NCBI GenBank assembly: GCA_003427395.1 | Contig: BFEA01000300.1 | Coordinates: forward strand, 934,255-998,091 | Length of the DNA: 63,837 bases | Source of the DNA: Chara braunii | Taxonomy: Eukaryota; Streptophyta; Charophyceae; Charales; Characeae | Reading direction: 5' to 3' | Shown here: positions 11,441-21,785 of the stretch, one piece after another | Numbering within the stretch: position 1 is the stretch's first letter | Layout: every line of letters starts with the position of its first letter | Notes under the pieces: model-generated | What the model saw: the letters and a program-made list of their open reading frames with translations, nothing else | Databases searched by the model: none | Told to the model about the DNA's origin: nothing | Program-made: the position numbers and the translations under genes

Positions 11441-11579
11441 CCAATTTTTAGCTCCGGGGGGTCCGACGTTCCTAGAATGTCGGACCCTCGCCAGACCTAG
11501 AATGTCGGACCATCCAGATGTATCTGATCTCAATTTCAATTTCGTTCAAAAAATATAATATGTCCGTTTTGAAGAAATG
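11369..11579. repeat. 51-bp inverted repeat with a 109-bp spacer
   Basis: The left arm 11369-11419 and right arm 11529-11579 are reverse complements over 51 bases with only 2 mismatches (shared core AACGGACATATTATATTTTT). The spacer holds its own small hairpin, GGTCCGAC/GTCGGACC near 11460-11488, and a second GTCGGACC near 11507. The high arm identity against a decayed background suggests recent origin: a MITE or fold-back element, or a local inverted duplication. Confidence 0.85.
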
Positions 11580-12684
11580 ATTGTTCCTTGATCATCTGAG
11601 TTCTCAAATGACATTCTCTCTCATTTCCTGTCTTTAGAAGCGATATTGTACACTAGAAATATGAGATGTAGAATAAGCTTAGTCATTATCTTCCTTAAAT
11701 ATGGTATTGTATTTTAGTGACAAGCGGAGACATGTACATTTGTTATAGATTTAGAAAATATGAATGAGTTTTTTTGTTTTTGTCTTTTTTTTTTTTCAAA
11801 AACTCAGCGAGTGTATTTTAACAATTGAGACTAGGATAGATATATGACTCGAGTTTCACACTTTGTTTTTTAGAGGAGAAAATATTTTGGTCTCATATGT
11901 TGTATTTGACTAAATTTTCTCTCCTGATTCATATTTGATTTCTATCTATGGGATATGCCGACAATGAACTTTATCACTTTCACAATTAAGTTGGTTCAAT
12001 GCCCGATTTTGATTGATGAAAAGTGTATCGTGGATGTGTGTGTAAACTGTGCTATCAAGTCTTGAACTAAGATGCTAAAAACAATGCCTAATAGTTCAAG
12101 AAATATTAAGTTGAAATGTGACACGTACAATCTTTGTCTTGTTGGTTAGTCTTTTCCATGCTTTGTCTTATATGGTTATTCTTGAAAAAAACTATAAAAA
12201 GGGGTTATGAAAAAGTCAATTGTTTTTTTAAAGGAATTTGAAAAACCATGTGAGTCAAGGGGATATGTGTTGTGGCTCTATTAGATGTTTTTTTCCACCT
12301 TCTCAAACAAATATTTTTTTATATTTTTTTATAGACATTTTGGTTGTTTTTTTTTGTTGGTAAAAAATCCCTGAAATGTGTGTCTATCCAGCTTGTGATT
12401 GAGGTATGAGAGATACGACCTCTAAGTGGCACTCTGACGATGCCCCTCGATCAGTGATAATATGACATTCATGATAAATCATTCTTATTGGTGATTTTTT
12501 TTTTTTTTACATTTGATGGGGTTCGCCTATCCACTAAGTGGCAACTTGAAGAAGGGAATTTTTTTTTTGTGAAATTATTTTGGTATATATTTTAAAATGA
12601 ACATCGTTCATCCACTTTAGGAGGTAAGTCTGAGAGACTTAAAATTACCAAGCTTATGGTGAAAATTTGACATCGTTGGGACAT
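11580..12684. other. AT-rich non-coding stretch
   Basis: It has long T and A runs (around 11786, 12290-12350, 12489-12510, 12560) and no convincing open frame. It ends at the TGTCGAG start of LTR A. I see no genes. Confidence 0.6.
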
Positions 12685-13729
12685 TGTCGAGCGCATCGGT
12701 CAGGCACCGCACAAAACGGGGCGGGACCCTCCCAGCCACGTCACGCAGGAGTTGGTTTGGTCCTCGTCGGGAATACACATGGAGCTTCCGCAAGCCGCTC
12801 CGACCGAGTGCGCCAGCCATACCTCTCGTGAGTCCCTACGACAAGATAGGGCCTAGGCGAGACACGACTTACCTCCACCTTACGGGAGTTGTCACCTCCC
12901 TTCGGTGGGCATATCCTCGCCGAGCTATCAATCCACAATACGAAATTTAATCAGCTGCAATCGCAGAGGTGGACCAGCTGAGGACGTTTCTCGTTCGCTG
13001 TAGCATATGGGTTACGCGCGGTTTTTACGCCTTTGTCGGACCCGCACGCGAACCGACGCCTTGGGGGCTGAGGTCCCAAGCGCGACTTGTCGTCGGTCGA
13101 CTAGGACGCATCCCACACACCACGAGGACACCACTCTAACAGACATAAAATTTAGAATACGCACGCACACGCACATATACGGAATGACGCAGAACAAACA
13201 ACGAGACAATACTCCTAGTCCCTTAGTAGTCATCCCATAAACCATGCGGACGTAGGATCTTCCCGTATCGACCTGCAATGCATGAATACGTGAGGAGTCA
13301 CAACGATGGTGTATTATGTAGTGCTCATAATCAAGCAGTCCCTCGTGGATCCGAGTACCGCTTATGACATTCAAGTGTCAGACTCAAAGTATCGTGAGAA
13401 TCTACCCTTCATGATATTGCACGACTGAAGGAATAGCGGTGCGACCTCCGCGACACCTTCGGCCTTTAGGCTGAGTGTCCCGGTAGGCAGGGCAAATAGG
13501 CTCTGCGCGGGGGGTGATCCCTTCCGTGCAAAGTCTAGGTCTATGAGTCCAAATCAGAAATAATCTTCATAATCACGATCTTACCAATAATTATTTTACT
13601 TAACTAAGTCTGAGTCTATCCCTAACTCAGTGCTTAAAGAAAAGGGAGAGCTTTAACAGAATCTCCTCTATACAGAATGGATTATCAGAATTGTCATCTA
13701 TCAAAATATACTTTAACGACTCTAAACTA

Positions 13730-14290
13730 AGAAAATATCGGCAGTGCTTCCTGTAGGGAAATTGTCTTATCAGAATTTATAATAACTCAAATACGAAAAA
13801 CAAAATTCAAACTCTAATTCTGGAAAGTCAAATTTTGTATAACTTCCTGAATTGGTATAAATTTTGATAGCATCTCTTTTAGAAAGTTAAACTTCCCAGA
13901 TTTATACTAAGTCAGAAAGGAACTCAGAAGCCAGACTTGAGTTCAATTTAAGACAAAGTTCAACTAACCTCTTAGATTTGTAGAAATTTTGGCAGCGTTT
14001 CCTGTAGAGAAAGTGATATTCCCATATTTATACAATGCTAAGTTCAAAATTTGAAAAACAACTTTGACTTCCCAAAGTTCAATTTTGTCTAACTTCTTGA
14101 ATTAACAAAAATTTGGGCAGCATTCCCTTTATAAAATGAGACTTTCCTTAATTTTACTAAGTCAGATATAAAATTTAGACAAACTGAATTTTTTGACAGC
14201 CAAATTTGACTAACTCCTTGGTTTTTTAAAAATTTCGGCAACGCTTCCTGTAGAGAAATTGGCTTACCAAGATTTATACAAGACGGAGTA
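13730..14290. repeat. 123-bp tandem array in LTR A
   Basis: Five degenerate units carry the core GGCAGCGCTTCCTGTAGAGA or the alternate GGGCAGCATTCCCTTTA, at about 13739, 13867, 13991, 14114 and 14236, a spacing of 122-128 bp. The same array occurs in D (about 52030-52560) and in shorter form in B and C. I recall similar TTTCGGCAG motifs in non-coding parts of plant Ty3/gypsy elements, but cannot confirm this here. Confidence 0.75.
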
Positions 14291-14566
14291 TAATAAACGA
14301 TCCCAGAAAATGCAAAAATTAACCTAAGTAAAATAAACTTAGCTCAGAAAATGCAGAAATTGAAACTAATTTCTACAGCTCTAGCACGTGGCGAACAAGT
14401 AAAGCGACTACCTATCAACCAGAAACTCAGACTAAGTAATTGTCTTACTCAGCCACATATAGACCAAACCACAAAAGTAAGTACCCTCACCATTCCAAAA
14501 CCAACCTTATCAAACAATAGTTCATTATCTTTCAATGATTTATCCATTTATACCCAACTTACATAA

Positions 14567-15300
14567 GGCATAAAGCTAGACCATCCAATCTTATGACAAT
14601 CTATCTAGCTCAGCCATAGAATATACACAAACACAGAGCACTACAACTTTTCTCTTCTTTTAGGCATGTGACTACGTTAACCAGCCTAGTTGCCTTGAAC
14701 AATTTAAGTATCCAAAGTTATACATAATTGTGTGCACTTTGTCTTTTAAGGCAACATATGACTGAACCGGTCATCTTAGATCAAGATTCATCCTGTCCCT
14801 TCTTACCACAATTTTTGTTCTTACTTCATGCTCTCTTCAATTGGTGATAAGCTATAGTGAGACCATCCAATCATATGGAAAAATGTTTGACTAGGCTGTT
14901 CATAAATAAGTACTATAAAATATAAACAAATTTAACATTTTAGTTCCAGCATGTGCGTGGCTCTAGACCACCCAATCTTATGGGAACCTGTCCAGTCCTT
15001 TGCCTGAATTTCGCCCCTTTAAAATAAAACAAGAGAGAGTCAGGGCTATCCAATCTTATGGAACGAGCCCAACTCTCCTTCAAAATTAATAAAACATAAG
15101 AAAATTCAAGGAAGCAAGGCAACGAAGTCATCCAATCTTATGGAAAAATGCTTGGTCCCTGAAAATCAAACACATGCAACCCTCACAAATCAAAGCAACC
15201 AGACCACCCAATCTTATGGGAACCTGTCTGGTCCTTCGGGCAATCGAAAAATAAATATAGCACTGGGTCGTCCAATCTTATGGAGACTCTCCCAGCCTTT
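14567..15300. repeat. Hairpin array 1 in LTR A
   Basis: About seven units share the loop core CCAATCTTATGG. The best stems are GCTAGA/TCTAGC (about 14575-14606), GAGAG plus GGGCT against AGCCC plus CTCTC (15035-15077), and ACCAGAC/GTCTGGT (15198-15232). Units are 60-280 bp apart. Stem sequence differs from unit to unit while the loop is constant. Confidence 0.8.
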
Positions 15301-18300
15301 GGTGGACTCAGTCAAACAAGCAATATCGCCTTCCTCCCATCCTTTCCCCAGATGCAACCCCACAATCTGTTTTTAGTCAAACCAACAAAACTGAAACTGC
15401 AACTTGAACAATCATTCTTATAATTAAGTCTGGTTTGTCGTGAAAGTCAAACTGAAAGTCAAAGTAGAGATGCAGGCAATATACTCAGTCAACCATAGCA
15501 CGACGTACAGGTAGGGGTTATAACTGGGTTTATAAAGGAAAAGAAAGGTTACCTCTCAGTTCCCTGCCTCCATAACTCCTCCTGAGTTCCGGCAGAGCTC
15601 CTGCAATCGGTGGGCTGACTCCCCACATAGTGTTGTTGCGGTCCTACGGGTTGCAATCCCACCTACCACCTTCCTCTCGTAACCAGGACTAGACTTAGAT
15701 TAAGAAGGGCAAAAGGAAAGGTTTAAGACGCTCGAGATACAAGAGGAGACAAACTTAACTCCCAGGAGAGGGCCTTGTAATCTTCATGCGCATGAGGGCC
15801 CAACAATGATTGTCAAAAAATTGTGCAGCAGCTTAGTCAATCAAAAGTCAAACCGTCAGCTATTGACTCTTTGATAACTCTCCAATTCGCAGCAACGACC
15901 ACCGTCAACAACCTAAGTCCCTTCTTAATGCTTGTGGTTCAAGATGCCCTGGCGACCGATCAAAACACGAGTCGTAGATCAAAAAACACAACGTTCCCCC
16001 CTTCCGTAATGGAGCAAAGCACGATCTAGTTCGTCGTGCAACGGGCGGCGCGTGCGCAAATACCGGTCATGCAGTCCTCACCAATTCTTGGCAAGCACCT
16101 TACTTATGGCCAATGTCATATCACTTCGAATGGCAAGGTGAACAACACACTAGCCAACAGATAGGTCTATAGTCCCAGCGGTAAACTCGATAGTGCGCAC
16201 AAGAAGGTGTACACGTTAATGTTCAACAATACGCACAACAGTCATGTACCAGCAACTTAGTAATCAAGAGGCGAGGCAGAATGCCCCGAGAAAACTCGGC
16301 CAAGTCAACTATATGGGGCATCGGTAATAAACATCCCGGTTACTGCAGTAAGACATTGCGGTATGCAGCGAACAATAGTCTGCATGGTCGGCTCACACAG
16401 TCGCGTGAGTAGCAACTTAGTGAGCAATAGTTTCAGCAACTAGCTGCTTGGCAAGTAGCAGCAAACCCCGCGAGTTGATCAGGTACGTATTACTCTCCCC
16501 CACTTGATCTTTCTTGCTTCTACACTATCCTCTCTAGTAGTCCTCCTCCTCTTCTGATCGATCTTCTTACTAACTTTCCCACCCTTTTTCAACCATCATC
16601 CTCCACTTCCTCCGCTCCTCCACTCTTTCGTGTCACGATGCACTTAGCTAGAATTCCAACCAAGTTCACTAACTCATGAGACATCCCCAGATCGATATTA
16701 TACTGGCCACTAGTTTGTTGGCAACATCTCCTACAGGGGTAGTGATAACGGATTCAGGGGTGGCGATCTTCTTCTTACCGTGCAGCACTTCTACCTGCAC
16801 GAGAGTGAATCCTCCGCCGGGAATACACATGGCTATCGAACCAAGCGCGCAGAGGGGTCGGAGAGAGTCTTTTTTTTTCTATCGATGGGATGGGCAACAC
16901 ATCGGCTAGATAGGTAAGCATCTGACCCTACAACTGGGCTTCCGCTATGTCCATCACTCGAAAAGGCAAAACCAATCTACCACCAAAACATGGGAATATA
17001 CATCACTTTCCGGGCACGTGCTCCTGCTTGAACCCATCGACCAACAGATAAGCCTCCAACCCCTTGGCTCGCTCTCCGCTACTTCCCCCCATGGGATAAG
17101 CAAAATCGAGTGAATTTACCGCTACTCCCCGGAAAGATACATTGCCCTCCTTATGCTTCTTATGGCGGATCGCGCGACTCTCAATTACGCACCATCAAAG
17201 CCGCTCCCTAACTCCCAAACCTAACATCGGCTTCGGATTCGCCTCATACCAGAACCCCTACTTTGCTACTTCCCCTGCCTTGTTCCGTTAGGAACTAAAA
17301 GAGGTAGACGACTTCCGCCCCGACCATATCCTGTTTCGTGACTCTTCGACGCAGTTCATCCTCTTCACAGCACCAAACTTACCGGTCTATCAGCCAATTT
17401 AACACTTTCACTGAACTTGCCCTGTTAAGAAACCCTCATTTCGTACCTTTCCCCGCTTGAATCCGTAAGGAATCGAGCGAGATATTACTTTCCCTTCTTC
17501 TCCCTCTGACACTCCCCCATAGCCACCACGCAACTCCTTTTCTTTCTAAGTCCTCACCTACAAACTCTTTGCTAAAACCGAGTTCAAAAATGGGGTCGCC
17601 AGCTTCGGAAACCCCCACCTACCATCTCCTCGCGCCCGTTTGTGTTTCCAATGGTGAGTGCTACTTCTTCCTTTGATGCGCCATGCCTAGCTCCTCGACA
17701 TCTCTGATAGTGGATGTACCTAGCCCAGAAACCCCGCCAGATTCATCCCTCCCTCTTTGTTACCTTACTTCATCACCTTGGCACCCGTAGCTATGTTGCC
17801 TCACACTGCCCTGTGACTGCTAGCTCAGCACCCAACAAGCATTGTGACCCGGTCCTACTTGCCCGACAACTTGAGTCACTCGTTTTTTTTCCACATCAGC
17901 CGACGCAGCTTGGCTTCCTCAACAGCAATAGCGGCCCTGAAAGGACTTCGGAGGGTTCGACTAGTAAAAGGTTCGCTTAGTCTTTCGTCCCTGTAACCCA
18001 AATCCGACGAGCGATTCCGCTCGTCAGCTGCGGCACGATCTCCCACCGGAGTCTCCTATGACCTGCTTCCGTAAGACAGTACTTACCACCCCTTCGGGTT
18101 CCTAACAAGCATGCCCTCACTCAGACAACGATCACGGAGCCGACGACGTGGGCCTTCTGCAGGCCGGTAGCATGATCCCAAGTGAAAGACCCCGATGCAA
18201 ACCTTAATAGTAGTAGCAATTATTCAAATGAAAACTTTGAAGGCAGTGTGGAAAAAGGTTCCGCATGTGAACAGCTGCTGCAGCGCCCTCCCACACAGAC

Positions 18301-19218
18301 CTTTCGCGGTAGATAGTGCGTGGTGGTCAACTCGTTCACCAAGGGTTCCTGTCACACTGGCCTCCTTTGGCTTCATGGGTCGAACACCCACCAACTCGCA
18401 TGTCCATTGAACTCCTCAGTTCGAGTTTCGAGATGGGTTGGATAGAGAAATTTCGCCAATATCCTGAATCACGCAGGAACCCGTAGAAAACCGAAGGAGG
18501 CGCGCGCTCAAGATCCTCAACCGTTGTGACGACCTTTAAATTCGACGTAGCGTCTAAGGAACGCCGGAGCCTAAAAATAATCATAATATGACGTTAAAAT
18601 AATAAAATATTTAGAATTTTTTTAACCGTCAGTGTATGATGAACGAGGGAAGGAAACCGCTATCATCGTTTCGACGCCGCCGACCACGAGGATAGCCCCG
18701 CTGGGCCTTTCGCACTATTCTAATATTCATGCGTCGTCGCCGCTCGATCTTGGTCCCTGAATCTCCTGAATACATGTCTGACGCTGTAACCAATAGTGCT
18801 AAACTCAAGTCTAAATCTTGTTTTTACAAACACTTAAATAAGAAGACTCTGAGCGACAAGTAGTTCTACCGGAACGTCCTCAAAATTATGTTGTTATCAA
18901 TGTCGTCCTCCGCACGTACGCACAAGTCACCAGCAAATGCATCAATCAAGAGGCATAATCCTTTTAATCCTAGTTTAATTAGAAATAAGAAGTTGGCTGG
19001 TGACTATGCCGACTTCACCATCATCAATAATTAGAGAGATCACGCGCGCCTTAAATCTGCTTGCCCACACACTTTCTACTCTGGTTAGCCACTTAGTCAA
19101 CGTAAACCACATACACAACCGCGCCTCGTGCGAAGTACTTCAACTTTAAACCAAACCTATTTTTCTGACGCTTGCAAAAACTAGGGCGGATACCCTTGTA
19201 AGGGTATTCACACCGATA

Positions 19219-21780
19219 GCTTACCAGACCATATGGAGCGACGTCCCCGTCGCTTCGCAAAATAAAAAAAACTATAAATCCTTCCAAAATTCCATATGCT
19301 GACGAGAAAGGAACCAATCCAATTAACGGACAGAGTCTGGTTTGAGGCCTCCACCAATCCATTTCAAACACAACTTTATGCTGTCAGGATTCCAACTTGG
19401 GTCTCCATTGTTCTGACACTAGGACACTGGGATACTCATCACTATATTACATCACAGGTCTCAATGAATTTCTCCACTGTCCTCTCCCCTTTATCCTAGA
19501 CAAACGCCGACTTCCCATTAGGTGTCCCTAGTCTCTACCCTGCTAGCAGGGCCATAACTAGGAATGCGGGTCCTAACCAAGACCTTCGAAGACATTCTCG
19601 CCTCCTCTCAACAATTCTCACAATCAATCAAATATATATACATAAATCTCATCTTAGACCTTTCCTGCAGTCTAGTACAGGAAGGTCAGGTCAGCATCTT
19701 GGTCCACCATAATATGGATGATCATGTTAGATTTACGGCCCACAGCGTTGTTATTTTGGCGGTAGTGCCCTCGCAAGTTGCACCACGATAAACTTTCTTC
19801 TGATAAGCATTCAATCAAGACTCAAAAAGACTCGCAACACAAGTCTCAATGAATTTCTCAACTGTCCTCTCCCCTTTGTCCTAGACAAGCGTCGACTTCT
19901 CGTTAGGTGTCTCTAGTCTCTACCTTCCTAGCAGTGTCATAAATAGGAACGCGGACCCTAACCGAGACCTTCGAAGACATTCTCGCCTCCTCCCAACAAT
20001 TCTCACAATCAATCAAATATATATACATAAACTTTATCTTAGACTTTTTCTGCAGTCTAGTACAGGAAGGTCAGGTCTGCATCTTAGCCCACCATAATCT
20101 GGGTGATCATGCCAGATTTACGGCCCACCACGTTGTTATTTTGGCGGTAGTGCCCTCGCAAGTTGCACCACAATAAGATTTCTCGTGATAAGCATTCAAT
20201 CAGGCCTAAAAAAGACTCGACTCGACTCCTATCTTACGTCGTTTCGCATGAGTAAAACCCTCCTAGGTGCTTACATCCCTTTAAGTTCTTATTCCCTTGA
20301 CCTGACGTAAGCCCGTTGTTTACGTTACGCTGATCAACACCCGACACTAGGGGTTGTGCCCTGGTGATGCTAAGCTTTACCGTTAGCTTGGTATTCTTAT
20401 AAATGCCCTTAGATTAACACAAGTGGCTGGATGGTGTATCGCAACAATACAGACCTACTGTGGGACTATGCAAAGGTCTGTGACACATAAAAGGTATTTA
20501 CCAGTCCTTTGTGGGACAACACAGAGAAACACGACAACCTGTCCACATTCACAAAACAAAATCACCGCCAGATTTACAAGGTCGTGACCTCCCTTCTTGA
20601 TTAAAGCAAGAAAGTCACCTCTTAGTGACACCTTCCAAAATAAATAACATTTGCGACCTCCAAAATTTCACCAATGACCAAACAAAACGTAGTCCTTCTC
20701 GTCAGTCTTTATCATTCAAAATCAGTTTTTCATGCCATTAAATCTATTAACCACCTTTCAAATCAGGGATGTCTTACTCAATAGGACTCCTATTCATCCC
20801 TTCTCTTTCTAGGATGAACTCTCATGCGACCTTTCTTTAATACATCTTCCCTCTCTGAAGACGAGTCTTCCAAATAAGCACAAGATTGCCTTCTCACTCG
20901 AAGATGTCTCAACCATAAAACAACTCAAGCTGAGAGACCAACTTATGGGTCCTCATCACAACTCAATAATAAAAATTTGGCATGGTAAGCATTCGAGTCT
21001 CAAAGACTCATAAATCCCTTAGGATTCTCATACTTTTTACAACAACAGATTGCACTCTCTCTCCTTACACCCGGCCATATCATCCGCCCATGGGCAAATC
21101 ACACGAGTATACCAAAGAGTAGACAGTTCACATCCATTCACATTCACAGAACACACAATACAAACACGAAATATTTCTCATACATCTTTCACACAAAACC
21201 ATCATACATCAGGATAAAACAACACATGTGAGAGTGTTTGCGATCGTCGTATACAAGGGAATAGTCTCTCATAGGTCTCAACTCAAAGCCCACTCAGGGA
21301 TGAAATGTCTCACCGAAACATACAATTAATAGTCCAGTTCCACAACTCACTTGTACCAAACAAACCTTCCTAACTATGGTACAAGACTGACCGTACTGCC
21401 AAAAAGATATCTTCAACATACACATGGGATCTCCTTAAATCCTGACCCTCATGTCACTAATAAAAGCCTCAATGAACCATACGTTGTATTCCCCTATATA
21501 TATATCAAATAGCGTAGGTACCTAGGCTTCTAATAGGACAAGAACAAAACAAAGATAAACACCAAATCGGACTCAAATGCACACTCCTCTCAATCTCGTT
21601 ATGTCATAGTGGCTATCGATACATAGGCGAACCAGTTCTTACTCACTCATCTCCTCCTGGTTCTGCCTGTACAACTGAACTCTACCCCCATCGGCAGTCC
21701 ACTCGACCACTCGACCCTGCCTATCGTACATCCTCCCACCACTCTCTATAACTCTCCCCGCTACCTTATCCTTCAGGAAC
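19219..21780 (-). other. Non-coding tail of outer element's interior
   Basis: This lies between the second Gag-like ORF and LTR A. It aligns with 33933-36600 of the inner element (shared AGCGACGTC...GTCGCTTCGCAAAA, GCTTAGCTTGGTATTC and many others), so both elements carry a conserved non-coding region of about 2.6 kb upstream of the 3' LTR. No convincing ORF. A 385-bp tandem duplication is included. No clear polypurine tract sits beside LTR A. Confidence 0.65.
19458..20225. repeat. 385-bp tandem duplication
   Basis: GTCTCAATGAATTTCTC begins at 19458 and again at 19843, and the two units align throughout. The matching place in the inner element (about 34150-34500) is single copy, so the duplication is specific to this element. 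Confidence 0.85.
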
Positions 21781-21785
21781 TTAGG

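Larger units (their letters stand above)
12685..19218 (-). repeat. LTR A (3' LTR of outer element)
   Basis: It runs from TGTCGAGCGC to CCGATA (a change from CCGACA), 6534 bp. It resembles D more than B or C, for example ACAAAACGGGG after the start and CACCCAATCTTATGGG in array 1. Relative to D it lacks about 720 bp near 13540 and one unit of a 560-bp tandem duplication. It holds the 123-bp array (13730-14290), hairpin array 1 (14567-15300), array 2 members (about 17450) and the terminal ATACCCTT/AAGGGTAT dyad near 19190. Confidence 0.8.

Noticed and set aside
14567-15300. CRISPR-like look of the CCAATCTTATGG array
   Set aside because: Spacing is irregular, the repeat is short and sits inside complementary arms, there are no cas genes, and the context is a eukaryotic LTR.
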